DNA of 40,531 bases from an uncultured Acidobacteriia bacterium (GCA_903881085.1 CAIRSA010000257.1:1-40531), one strand, 5' to 3'. Shown: positions 16,666-24,730, counted from the stretch's first letter. Program-made: numbers and translations. The notes: generated by a model from the sequence alone, not told the origin.

Positions 16666-17742
16666 TCAGGCGTAGAGTCTCTCGATAGTCCAATAAATCG
16701 CCATGCAGGCGATGGCGGCGGAGGTGGGGATGACGACGCGGGCGCGGTACCAGGTGCGGTTGGACCAGTGCCATCCTACCAGTAAAAATGCGGCGGCGAT
16801 GACTGCCAGTTGGCCTGCTTCAACGCCGACGTTGAAGGTGACCAGCGCAGTTAAGAACTCCGAGCGTGGCAGTCCTAGTTCTTTCAATGCACCAGCAAAG
16901 CCCATGCCGTGCAACAGTCCGAAGCCGAACACCAGCGCGATGCGCCACGACTTCAGTTCGGAAAGAAAAATATTCTCGATGGCGACATAGGCGATGGAAA
17001 GTGCGATCAATGGCTCAACGATCCGCGGAGGGACGCTCACCAGTCCGTACATGCTTAGCCCCAGCGTGATGGAATGCGCCAATGTGAAGGCACTCACTTG
17101 CCACAATACTGTGCGGGCGCGATTGCTCAATAAATAAATACCGAGCACGAACAGCATGTGATCGATGCCATTGGGCATGATGTGGGTGAAGCCCAGCTTG
17201 AGATATCGGAGTGCGGTGCGAACTCGATTGATTTGCGGCGCTACCGTGTTCAGCGCGAACGGGGCACTGCTTTGTCCACCTTCAAGCCATTGCGTGGTGG
17301 GGTTCTCCGCGGCATCGGTGCGGACGGTCAGCGCATAGGCCGCGAAGGTCCAGCCGAACTTCCAGGTAAAGTTGCGCGCGGCCGCGGGAATCTCGCCGGT
17401 AAGATGAATGGTCGCGGCAGGGGCCGACGCGTCGATGGCCGGAACAACGCTAAATGTGATTGCGGGCTGTACCGGTTGGTCATCGAAAGCCAACTGGATA
17501 CGCTGCCGGAAACGCTCTTCGTAGCCGGCGATCAATGTCTGCAGCTGCGCCGCCTGGAGTCCATTGGCCAATTGCCCGCCGCCGGATGCTTCCAGTTTTT
17601 CGGCCAGCGCGGTGGCATCCGTGACGATCTCAACATCATACGTGCGCCCGTCGTGCAGCAGGACCGCCACGCGCGAAGTGCCGATTTCATGGGCATTCGC
17701 AGCCATGCAACCCAAAGCGAGAGCCAGTAGGAATCGATGCAT
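16666..17742 (-). CDS. HupE/UreJ family membrane protein with periplasmic N-domain
   Basis: A 358-residue protein with a Sec signal (about 1-17, ending ANAHE), a periplasmic domain of about 150 residues, then six to seven membrane spans of the HupE/UreJ_2 type. The family motifs are GFTHIMPNGIDHMLFVLGIYL (about 182-202), FTLAHSITL, LLHGMGFAGAL and FNVGVEAGQL; their histidines and acids are thought to bind nickel or cobalt. GAGGAG sits just before the start. It follows the DUF4198 gene by five bases, so the two are co-translated. A metal-uptake role is inferred from the family, and there is no hydrogenase or urease in the window. Confidence 0.85.
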   Translation of the reverse strand: MHRFLLALALGCMAANAHEIGTSRVAVLLHDGRTYDVEIVTDATALAEKLEASGGGQLANGLQAAQLQTLIAGYEERFRQRIQLAFDDQPVQPAITFSVVPAIDASAPAATIHLTGEIPAAARNFTWKFGWTFAAYALTVRTDAAENPTTQWLEGGQSSAPFALNTVAPQINRVRTALRYLKLGFTHIMPNGIDHMLFVLGIYLLSNRARTVLWQVSAFTLAHSITLGLSMYGLVSVPPRIVEPLIALSIAYVAIENIFLSELKSWRIALVFGFGLLHGMGFAGALKELGLPRSEFLTALVTFNVGVEAGQLAVIAAAFLLVGWHWSNRTWYRARVVIPTSAAIACMAIYWTIERLYA

Positions 17743-17747
17743 TTGTG

Positions 17748-18539
17748 TTAGCTCCTCTGCTTCATCTCAAACGTGACGGAGGCCCAGAAGCTCATCCAAT
17801 CGGCATTCACGCCGGCTGGCGCCGGTATCATATGGACCGCCTTCAACATCCACATGCTGCCAGGCTTCAACTTCAATTTCACTCGGCCATCGGTTCCGGT
17901 GCGCGCACTGATCTTTTCCATCGGGTTCATGCGATTCCTGGCGATGACCAGGGATCCTGCGAGCGGCCGGTTTTCATAGGTCAGGCGAAATGCCAGTTCA
18001 TCGCCAGAGTGCGGTGCGTATGGATTTCGCTCAGCTATCAATTCCAGCGGCATGCCAAGTTGCTTATCTTTTTGCTCATCGTTCGCCGTGCCGGAAAGCA
18101 CCAGGCTCTTGGCGCAACGCACGAACTGCTCGCGGGCTTTGGCTCCGCTCTGATTGCGTTTGGCGCGCAAGGCGATAATCGATTCCAGGCCCTCTTCCTT
18201 CAAATACGCGGTGAACTTCTCACCTTCGAGTTCAACCGGACTAGGGTTGCTATAGTAGCCGAGGATGTGCAGCCCCGCTGTTTCCACTCGCATGAAGCCT
18301 GCCGGATTCCCGCCTTCGCGTCCGATCAGGTCGCGGTGGCCCGCAGCGACGTCGACAAAAAACTGTTTGAACAACGCAGCGCTGCGCGGCAGCGGGTCGC
18401 CTAACAGATCCTGTCCCACGAGCAGCTTCACGCCAACCACGTCACCCACCGTGGGGAAGAAGCTGGAAGGCTCCATCCACATATCGTGGGCACTCAGCGT
18501 GCAGGCTAACAAAAAACAACCAAGTGTGCGGGTTTTCAT
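17748..18539 (-). CDS. DUF4198-type periplasmic protein
   Basis: A 263-residue exported protein: signal MKTRTLGCFLLACTLSAHD, then a beta-rich domain opening with MWMEPSSFFPTVGDVVGVKL, the pattern of DUF4198 (distantly related to periplasmic parts of cobalt and nickel uptake systems). A histidine follows the signal cleavage site directly, which is common in metal-binding exported proteins. The frame is open far upstream to 18791, but that part crosses the terminator at 18564-18604 and the DUF4331 coding region, and only 18539 gives a signal peptide. It is paired with the HupE-like gene five bases downstream, suggesting one membrane-periplasm metal system. Confidence 0.8.
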   Translation of the reverse strand: MKTRTLGCFLLACTLSAHDMWMEPSSFFPTVGDVVGVKLLVGQDLLGDPLPRSAALFKQFFVDVAAGHRDLIGREGGNPAGFMRVETAGLHILGYYSNPSPVELEGEKFTAYLKEEGLESIIALRAKRNQSGAKAREQFVRCAKSLVLSGTANDEQKDKQLGMPLELIAERNPYAPHSGDELAFRLTYENRPLAGSLVIARNRMNPMEKISARTGTDGRVKLKLKPGSMWMLKAVHMIPAPAGVNADWMSFWASVTFEMKQRS

Positions 18540-18563
18540 TTTAATCTCTATTCTACAAGGCAT

Positions 18564-18604
18564 AAAAAATGCCGCCCCCATTTTCGGTTGAAAACAGGAG
18601 CGGC
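18564..18604 (-). terminator. Rho-independent terminator after the DUF4331 gene
   Basis: Arms at 18571-18585 and 18590-18604 pair at 12 of 15 positions around a GGTT loop. On the minus strand the stem is followed by ATTTTTT. It starts 18 bases after the DUF4331 stop and ends 25 bases before the DUF4198 start, so it could reduce, without fully blocking, read-through into the next two genes. Confidence 0.75.
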
Positions 18605-18621
18605 CAAATGACCCTAAAGGA

Positions 18622-20151
18622 TTAGTTTGTGGGAGCTGGTGGAATGACCGGAGTGGACACGGCGTTGGTGCCACCATGGCCCTGGAACAAGCCCTGGTGT
18701 GCAGGAGCCAGGAACGGGAATTGCGGATTGAAGTCCTTGTCGTTGGTCTCCACGCCTTTGGCAAGTCCTGCGCCAGGATCGCCGGCCACAATCAGGCTGA
18801 TAAGCACGCTGTTGACGTTCACCTGATGACGGTTGGGAGTCGTTCCACCACCGAGGCGGCGGCCGTTGGGGAAGCTGGAATCGATGGAGGCGTCAAGGGT
18901 AATGACGTCGCCCGTGGAGCCGTCTTCAATCGGGATGGGGCGGCCGAGGTTGATGGCTTTAATTATGTCCACGCGGGGTCCCTTCAATGTGGTGACCACT
19001 GCATCCGGAACGCCGAGCGCTTTGTAGATGCCGAGCGTGTCAGCATCGCGAACCAGCACGGGGTAGAGGATATCGGCGCCGAAGTTGGAAACATCATTCA
19101 TCGGGGTTGTGTGCAGATACTGGGTCTGGCGTTGCGTGCCGACCAGGCCGGCGTTGAACAGCGGCAGTGCGTTGCGGCCGACCTGTACCCAATTGCCAGA
19201 AGCCTTCAAGCCAGTGATGATGTTGGAAGCGTCGACGGTCTGGGTTGCCTGGCGGCTGATGCTGCTCCAGATGCGCAACAGGCTGTCGGTTGCGGTGCTG
19301 AGGCCAACGCCGTTGTGGGGAATGCCCTGGGGGAAGACGTCCGCCATTGGAATTTCCAATGCGATGGAGAAAACGTTGAAGCCGGTGAAGACATCGCGGA
19401 CCGCGCCTTTGCGTGCTCCGGGGATGTTGCCCAGGTCCGACTTGCCAAGATTCACCAGATCGAAGATGCCCTTTTCGTCGAGCTGATACGGATCGTCAAA
19501 CTGGCCCGCGATGACGCGGCCGTTATTGGAAAGTTTGGCGATGAACTTGTCGACGAAATCCTGGTTGTACAGGCCGACTTCGCGGCTGGTGGAGTCGGCT
19601 GAATCATAGCCCTTGAAGGCGCCGAGACCATACACCAGGCGATCGGTCTGCGGGCCGTGGTTGTTGGGGAGAACCGGCACGTCCTGAGCGAGGACGATGT
19701 CGCCATCGGAGGCCTGGTTTTCAGAGCCGGCTACGCGGGTGACGGTCATGGTTTCGGTGCCGCCTGTGAGCTGCCACAGAAGTTCGTTGCCGCCACCGAC
19801 AGCATCGGTCGGGCTCGGAGCCTTCGCCGGAGTCAGTGTATTTTTGAACTCCACGCGGTAGACGATTTTGTCTTTCAGGCTGGTGCCCTTGCCGATGTGG
19901 AACTCATAGCGGTAACCGTTGCAGGCACGCAGGCCCTGGTTGCCCTGGCCGGGTTCGTGCAGCGGCTGGAAATTCATTATCAGGTACAGTTTGTCGTGCG
20001 CGCCGTTCGATACCCAGGCAAAGGTGTCGGTATTGTCCGCGCAGGGTTCATTCAGAACGGCCAGCGCCTCGCGATGGCTGGATCCATACATGGTATTGCC
20101 CGCTACTGCAAACAGTGCTGCTGCAAGCAACCCGTTAGAAACTCGTTTCAT
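18622..20151 (-). CDS. DUF4331 family exported protein
   Basis: A 509-residue secreted protein of unknown function. After a signal peptide (to about residue 22, GNTMYGS) comes SSHREALAVLNEPCADNTD, the hallmark of DUF4331, and the rest is a long beta-rich domain with many Asp, Asn and Gly. A TTG at 20157 is also in frame, but ATG 20151 has AAGGAG at the right distance. It stands upstream of the DUF4198 and HupE-like genes on the same strand, with a terminator between. The Asp/Asn-rich surface might bind cations, but that is a guess. Confidence 0.85.
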   Translation of the reverse strand: MKRVSNGLLAAALFAVAGNTMYGSSHREALAVLNEPCADNTDTFAWVSNGAHDKLYLIMNFQPLHEPGQGNQGLRACNGYRYEFHIGKGTSLKDKIVYRVEFKNTLTPAKAPSPTDAVGGGNELLWQLTGGTETMTVTRVAGSENQASDGDIVLAQDVPVLPNNHGPQTDRLVYGLGAFKGYDSADSTSREVGLYNQDFVDKFIAKLSNNGRVIAGQFDDPYQLDEKGIFDLVNLGKSDLGNIPGARKGAVRDVFTGFNVFSIALEIPMADVFPQGIPHNGVGLSTATDSLLRIWSSISRQATQTVDASNIITGLKASGNWVQVGRNALPLFNAGLVGTQRQTQYLHTTPMNDVSNFGADILYPVLVRDADTLGIYKALGVPDAVVTTLKGPRVDIIKAINLGRPIPIEDGSTGDVITLDASIDSSFPNGRRLGGGTTPNRHQVNVNSVLISLIVAGDPGAGLAKGVETNDKDFNPQFPFLAPAHQGLFQGHGGTNAVSTPVIPPAPTN

Positions 20152-20333
20152 TCTCAATCTCCTTACAGCCTCTGGGGCCGTTTGTTTAAGTGGTTCACTG
20201 GAGATTACGAGGCTGTTGGGGAATTGGATGTGGATTGGAAAAGATTTTTGTGGGTGTGGTGCAATTCCAGTTTTTTCAGCGCCCTAGTTTGTGAAGGGCA
20301 GCAGAGCTGCTCTAATCAAGAAAAGAGGACACT

Positions 20334-20489
20334 ATGAAAATCAAGACGGCAATTAAGGCTGGTAACAAGAGTCAGAATTTGATTCTCGGCAACCACAATC
20401 AGGGTGGGCTGGTCGTGAAGACGAAGTTGAAGGCCGGCGCCGGCATGAAGGGCAATCAGATTTTGCTGAACCACAATCAGTCCAAGTAA
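20334..20489 (+). CDS. Basic 51-residue duplicated peptide with NHNQ motif
   Basis: A 51-codon gene, ATG 20334 to TAA 20487-20489, with AAGAGGA four bases upstream. The peptide is two diverged copies of a unit of about 22 residues: KTAIKAGNKSQNLILGNHNQ (5-23) and KTKLKAGAGMKGNQILLNHNQ (29-49). Both have K-T-x-x-K-A-G at the front and N-H-N-Q at the end. It contains nine lysines, two histidines, no acidic residue and no cysteine, with no hydrophobic signal. I know of no function. It lies between the divergent DUF4331 gene and the first structured element, 286 bases before a TonB-dependent receptor. The repeat conserved in protein sequence and the good ribosome site argue for a real gene. It might be a precursor of a modified peptide, a metal-binding or a nucleic-acid-binding peptide; no modifying enzyme is nearby. 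Confidence 0.65.
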   Translation: MKIKTAIKAGNKSQNLILGNHNQGGLVVKTKLKAGAGMKGNQILLNHNQSK

Positions 20490-20523
20490 TTTGCGTCGGC
20501 AAGGAACGGTGAAAGTGTGCGAT

Positions 20524-20630
20524 GCCCGGTTAACTACCGGGCTTGCAGGTGGGTCCTCAACCGCCGTCGCCGTCGCGGTTGAGGTAGAGGACAAGCGCGA
20601 GCAGTACAACTATGTTGCAAGTTCCATAAA
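20524..20630. repeat. Two-hairpin structured element, copy 1
   Basis: Hairpin B is GCCCGGT (20524-20530) with ACCGGGC (20536-20542). A linker, TTGCAGGTGGGT, leads to hairpin A: CCTCAACCGC (20555-20564) with GCGGTTGAGG (20575-20584). A tail, GACAAGCGCGAGCA, then leads to CCATAAA. The same order recurs at 24626-24730. On the minus strand the tail begins with a micro-ORF that reads ATGGAACTTGCAACATAG and stops at once; a one-base deletion compared with copy 2 breaks it, while the hydrophobic reading VVLLALVLYLNRDGDGG persists in the shifted frame. It begins 35 bases after the NHNQ peptide gene. Confidence 0.8.
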
Positions 20631-20695
20631 CTCCACAGCAAGCCCCGGAACCGCGCAACGCCGCACAGCGTCGGGCTCTGAATTGCGTGATGCAT

Positions 20696-20701
20696 TATAA
20701 T
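20696..20701 (+). promoter_or_regulatory. Possible -10 box for the TonB-dependent receptor
   Basis: A consensus TATAAT lies 75 bases before the receptor start in otherwise GC-rich sequence. No convincing -35 box is visible 16-18 bases upstream, so this is tentative. No cobalamin or other riboswitch fold was recognised in this leader. Confidence 0.3.
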
Positions 20702-20775
20702 GTCGTGATTGACCCAAACGCGATACCACGTTAGTCGTAGCGTGCAGTCATTGAAGATCGAATTGGGAGAAAATC

Positions 20776-23700
20776 ATGAGTTCCATGAGAAGGAACAGTA
20801 ACTTGCTCCGTGGTTTAGTTCTGCTGCTTGCCATTGTGGCCACCCTGCTCGCCCAGAACCCCTATGGCAGAATCACCGGCCACATTGTGGATTCGAGCGG
20901 CGCCGCAATAGCTGGCGCTGCTGTGCGGATTGTACAAGACGAAACCAACATTTCAGCTCAAACGGCAACGAATGCGAGCGGCATTTACGAATTGCCGAAC
21001 CTGCCGCCGGGCAACTACCGTATCGAAGTGAGCATGGCTGGCTTCAAACGTTATACCCGTTCGCCACTGGAAGTGCGGCTCGGCGAGACCATGGGTGTCG
21101 AAGTCACGCTGGAAGTCGGCGCCATGGAAGAAAAGGTGACGGTGAGTTCGGAGTCGCCGCTCCTCGAGACCGAAAGCGCCGGTCTCAGCCTGACTCTCAG
21201 CGGCAAAATGATGATCGATTCCCCGCTCGGCGGGCGTTCGCTCACTTATCTTCTGCAGTTGGCGCCAACCATGGTTGCTACCTCCCCGCCAATGCATGGA
21301 TGGCTGCCGCAAGCCCGCGGTTTTGATTCGGCTTTCTCGAACGGCGCCTCTGGCACCGCGACCAATGAGTTCACGATGGATGGCATCCCCAACATGGACC
21401 GCGGCGGAACCATGGCGTTCGTGCCGCCTCCGGAAATGATTCAAGAGGTTCGGGTTGAAACAGCCGGCTACGACGCATCGATCGGCCACATGCTGGGGGC
21501 GCAGGTCAACATGATCGTCAAAGGCGGCTCCAACACGATTCACGGAAACCTGTATTTCTCACACCTCAGCCGCCCTTTGATGAGCAATCCGTTCTTCGTC
21601 AACAAGGCGCTCTACGATCTGAGCACGGGACCTCCCACCAAAGCGAAGCAGGACTCCCTGTTTCCTTACTCTTTGACCAACCGCTACCGCGGCAGCTTTG
21701 GAGGCCCGGTCTATCTGCCGAAGATTTACGACGGCCGCAACCGCACGTTCTTCAATTACGGCAATGACTACATGCTGCGCATGGTGCCAAGCCAGGAGTT
21801 CGACACGGTTCCGACGGCGCAACAAAGGGCCGGTGATTTTTCCGGACTTCTGGCATTGGGCGGCCAGTATCAAATCTACGATCCGAAGACAATTGCCGCG
21901 GCGCCCAATGGACGCTTCAGCCGCCTGCCACTGGCTGGGAACATCATTCCGGCGAACCGGATCAGCCCGATCGCCGGAAAACTGCTTGACCTTTATCCAA
22001 AACCCAATGCCTCCGGAACATCCGATGGCCGTAACAATCTGTTCGCGGCTTACTCAGACAGGGTCCCCTTGTCGTTGCACATTGTCCGGGTAGATCAGGT
22101 GATTAATTCCAATCACCGCCTCTATGGATCGTTTCTTTACAACAAGACCCGCGCCGGATTGGGCCGCGACTTCTTTACGGCAACAGGCCTCACACAGGAC
22201 GACAATCGTTACAGTTTGGTGCTCGACGATGTGATTACACCGCGGCCCGATCTGGTGGTAAACCTTCGCGCCGGCGTGGTCCGCATCAATCACGTAAATG
22301 CGCCGTACACTGTCGGCATTGACCTTGCGCAATATGGTTTCTCACCGAATCTGCTTTCCATGATCGACAACGAAACGCGCCAATTGCCAGCTATTAACAT
22401 CGACGGCCTGACCCCCTTCGGCACCGATACGATCGACCGCTGGGGTCATCAAAACAGCTATTTCGGCGGTAATGTCTCGCACACACGCGGTTCGCACACC
22501 CTGAAAACGGGCGCCGAATGGCGCGTCATCCAGGCCAACCAGACCTCCCCGGGCCGCGTCTCACCCAGTTTTACCTTTGGCACGGATTGGACGAAAGGCC
22601 CCTTGGATACCTCGGCCGCCGCGCCCATCGGACAAGGGCTCGCCTCGTTCCTCTTCGGCCAGCCGACAGGCGGCTTCACTGACCGCAACGCATCCTTCGC
22701 CGAGACCTCCAAGTACTTCGCGGTCTATTTTCAGGACGATTGGAAGGTCACCCGCACGTTGACCATCAGCGCCGGTCTGCGCTATGAAGTCGAATTGCCC
22801 TATACCGAACGCTACAACCGGACCGTTCGGGGATTCGACTTTAATGCCACCAGTCCTATTTCGGCGGCTGCTCTGGCCAACTACACCAAAACCCCCATCT
22901 CCCAGGTGCCGGTTAGCAATTTCACTACGCGCGGCGGACTGCTGTTCGCCGGAGTCAACGGCACGCCGCGCACGCTCTGGGACACAGACGCAAACAACTT
23001 CGCTCCTCGCTTGGGAATCGCATACCACGTTTCGCCCAAAATGGTGCTGCGCAGCGGCTATGGCATCTTCTTCGGCACTGCCGGGGACCGGACCGATGTC
23101 TTCCAGCAGGGATTCAGCCAGACCACTGCTCTGGTGCCGAGCCCCGACAACGGTTTAACGTTTACCGGGACCCTTGCCAATCCATTCCCGAACGGCGTGA
23201 TACTGCCCTCCGGTTCCGCTTCGGGGTTGAAGACCGCGTTAGGACAGACGCCCAGCTTCTATTGGGCCAGCGCAAAGCTGCCTTATGTCCAGCGCTGGAG
23301 CATCGATGTGCAGCGCGAGTTGCCATACCGCTTGCTCCTCGACCTCGGCTATGTTGGCAACCGCGGAACCGGATTAGGCGTCAGCAAGGCATTCAACGCC
23401 ACCCCTGCCCAGTATCTAAGCACGTCTCCAACCCGCGATCAGGCTGCCATCGACTTTCTGGCCGTCAAGGTCGCAAACCCGTTCTTCGGCTTACCGGAAT
23501 TCTCCGGCACCACTCTGTCAACGTCGACGGTGAACCGGTCTCAGTTGTTGGCTCCGATGCCTCAATTCGTGAACGTGGGCGCCACGCTAAACCAAGGCTT
23601 CTCGTGGTACCACGCCGCCACGCTACGGGTCGAAAAACGCTTCAGCCACGGATACTCGCTGCAAGGCGTTTACACATGGTCGAAGAATATGGAGGCCGTG

Positions 23701-24255
23701 GCCTACCTGAATCCTACCGACGCGTCGCTGACACACAGCATATCGAGCGTCGACCGGCCGCACCACGTAGTAGTCAGTGGCATGTGGGAGATTCCGTGGG
23801 CGCAGAAGAAGCTCTGGGGTGGCTGGTCGCTGAATGCTATCTATCAGTGGCAAAGCGGTCCGCCGATCGGCTTCGGCAACATCATCTTCAACGGCGACCT
23901 GCACAATATCGTACTCTCTGAAACCGACCGTAAGCTGGAACGATGGTTTAATACGGACGCTGGCTTTAACAAGAATTCGGCCCAGCAACTGGCCAGTAAC
24001 ATCCGCACTTTCCCGCTGCGCCTGACCGGTCTTCACGCCGGCAACTGGAACTACTGGGACATCTCAGTAATCAAGCGGTTCCGGATTCGCGAGAACCTCC
24101 ACTTTGAGCTGCGCGGAGAAGCCGTGGATGCCTTCAATACACCGATATTTAGCGCCCCGAATGCCGTGCCAACCAGTTCGCTGTTTGGACAGGTGACCAG
24201 CACCATCTGGACCGAGCAACGCAAGATTACAGTGGTGGGCAAGTTGACCTGGTAA
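20776..24255 (+). CDS. Oar-like TonB-dependent receptor with carboxypeptidase-regulatory domain
   Basis: A 1159-residue outer-membrane protein. In order: signal peptide (to about residue 27, TLLAQ); a carboxypeptidase-D regulatory-like beta-sandwich (about 28-115, GRITGHIVDSSGAAIAGAAV); a plug region with FTMDGIPNMDRGG and VNMIVKGGSNTIHGNLYF; then a long barrel ending AVPTSSLFGQVT...KITVVGKLTW with a terminal tryptophan. This is the acidobacterial Oar-like type, thought to import large substrates such as oligosaccharides or peptides with TonB/ExbBD energy. GGGAG precedes ATG 20776. It is not joined to a SusD or a transporter gene. Direct copies of the two-hairpin element stand on both sides (ending 146 bases before, beginning 371 bases after). 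The substrate is unknown. Confidence 0.93.
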   Translation: MSSMRRNSNLLRGLVLLLAIVATLLAQNPYGRITGHIVDSSGAAIAGAAVRIVQDETNISAQTATNASGIYELPNLPPGNYRIEVSMAGFKRYTRSPLEVRLGETMGVEVTLEVGAMEEKVTVSSESPLLETESAGLSLTLSGKMMIDSPLGGRSLTYLLQLAPTMVATSPPMHGWLPQARGFDSAFSNGASGTATNEFTMDGIPNMDRGGTMAFVPPPEMIQEVRVETAGYDASIGHMLGAQVNMIVKGGSNTIHGNLYFSHLSRPLMSNPFFVNKALYDLSTGPPTKAKQDSLFPYSLTNRYRGSFGGPVYLPKIYDGRNRTFFNYGNDYMLRMVPSQEFDTVPTAQQRAGDFSGLLALGGQYQIYDPKTIAAAPNGRFSRLPLAGNIIPANRISPIAGKLLDLYPKPNASGTSDGRNNLFAAYSDRVPLSLHIVRVDQVINSNHRLYGSFLYNKTRAGLGRDFFTATGLTQDDNRYSLVLDDVITPRPDLVVNLRAGVVRINHVNAPYTVGIDLAQYGFSPNLLSMIDNETRQLPAINIDGLTPFGTDTIDRWGHQNSYFGGNVSHTRGSHTLKTGAEWRVIQANQTSPGRVSPSFTFGTDWTKGPLDTSAAAPIGQGLASFLFGQPTGGFTDRNASFAETSKYFAVYFQDDWKVTRTLTISAGLRYEVELPYTERYNRTVRGFDFNATSPISAAALANYTKTPISQVPVSNFTTRGGLLFAGVNGTPRTLWDTDANNFAPRLGIAYHVSPKMVLRSGYGIFFGTAGDRTDVFQQGFSQTTALVPSPDNGLTFTGTLANPFPNGVILPSGSASGLKTALGQTPSFYWASAKLPYVQRWSIDVQRELPYRLLLDLGYVGNRGTGLGVSKAFNATPAQYLSTSPTRDQAAIDFLAVKVANPFFGLPEFSGTTLSTSTVNRSQLLAPMPQFVNVGATLNQGFSWYHAATLRVEKRFSHGYSLQGVYTWSKNMEAVAYLNPTDASLTHSISSVDRPHHVVVSGMWEIPWAQKKLWGGWSLNAIYQWQSGPPIGFGNIIFNGDLHNIVLSETDRKLERWFNTDAGFNKNSAQQLASNIRTFPLRLTGLHAGNWNYWDISVIKRFRIRENLHFELRGEAVDAFNTPIFSAPNAVPTSSLFGQVTSTIWTEQRKITVVGKLTW

Positions 24256-24500
24256 CCCTGCAGGTCACATCGGCGGCGAGAGAGAATTTCGATGAGCCCC
24301 ACCAGCGGTTGTAAGCGATAAATATCCAATGGTGGGGCAGGCACTCCTGTGTTCATTTCCATGACATCCCATGAGATGGATGAACCGGGAAAGAGCAGTT
24401 GAACGCATCTGGAAAAGCTATCTCCAACATTTGGCATAGGCTACATGCAACGTGCTCGTGACCTGCCGGGTGACTCGCATTGCGGGCAGTCTCGCGTGGG

Positions 24501-24564
24501 GCAAACCAGGGACAGCCATTTTCCGGCAGAAATCGCCGGAAAACGGAGGCTGTCCCTGGTTTGC
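24501..24564. repeat. Near-perfect long palindrome with GCAAACCAGGGACAG arms
   Basis: The left arm (24501-24527) and right arm (24535-24564) are inverted copies identical except for a three-base insertion in the right arm. They surround a 7-base loop. It lies in the 479-base gap between the convergent receptor and amidohydrolase genes, so it may end or protect both transcripts. No T-run follows. The AACCAGGGACAG type resembles dispersed REP-like units common in this group, from memory only. Upstream (24256-24500) I see nothing defined. Confidence 0.8.
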
Positions 24565-24625
24565 AGAGTCATGCATTCCCGCGGAATTTACGGGCAACAG
24601 CTTTTTCCAGGATGAAAAGGTCAGG

Positions 24626-24730
24626 ACCCGGTCACCGACCGGGTTTGCAGGTGGGTCCTCAACCGCCGCCGTGGCGGTTGAGGTAGATGACAAGCGCGAG
24701 CAATGCGACAAAAACTGCAATTTCCATAAA
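24626..24730. repeat. Two-hairpin structured element, copy 2
   Basis: Same order as copy 1: hairpin B ACCCGGTC (24626-24633) with GACCGGGT (24637-24644), linker TTGCAGGTGGGT, hairpin A CCTCAACCGCC (24657-24667) with GGCGGTTGAGG (24673-24683), then GACAAGCGCGAGCA and CCATAAA. The outer pair of hairpin B is A-T here but G-C in copy 1, a compensating change that keeps the pairing. The hairpin A region is three bases shorter, which keeps the minus-strand reading frame. On the minus strand it contains an intact 22-codon micro-ORF. Confidence 0.8.
24659..24727 (-). CDS. Possible 22-residue hydrophobic micro-protein inside the repeat element
   Basis: On the minus strand an ATG seven bases after the amidohydrolase stop codon opens a 22-codon frame: MEIAVFVALLALVIYLNRHG followed by two Gly and TGA. 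It is one likely membrane helix (about 3-15) with a basic, glycine-rich end. The stop lies in hairpin A. There is no Shine-Dalgarno, but the distance would allow coupling to the amidohydrolase. Copy 1 of the element has a broken version, and the change between copies (Ile to Leu, three-base loop difference) is frame-friendly. It could equally be a by-product of a palindromic repeat. Confidence 0.3.
   Translation of the reverse strand: MEIAVFVALLALVIYLNRHGGG

Noticed and set aside
18540..18791. N-terminal extension of the DUF4198 gene to 18791
   Set aside because: The extension crosses a terminator and the DUF4331 coding region, and has no signal peptide; ATG 18539 gives a proper one.
18676..19602. 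Plus-strand open frame of 308 codons opposite the DUF4331 gene
   Set aside because: Antisense to a protein with clear family signature; no independent ribosome site or motif.
20158..20333. Sigma-54 promoter before the NHNQ peptide
   Set aside because: GG and GC dinucleotides near GTGGTGCAAT are not ten bases apart as a -24/-12 promoter requires.
20316..20609. Minus-strand frame of 97 codons through structured element copy 1, and a similar one at 24418-24720
   Set aside because: The parts within the elements are alike (CSRLSSTSTATA), but the ends diverge at once outside them and both cross the palindromes; the likeness is explained by the DNA repeat itself.
20491..20775. Cobalamin or other riboswitch upstream of the TonB-dependent receptor
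   Set aside because: The only clear structure is the repeated two-hairpin element; no B12-box or other known aptamer core was recognised.
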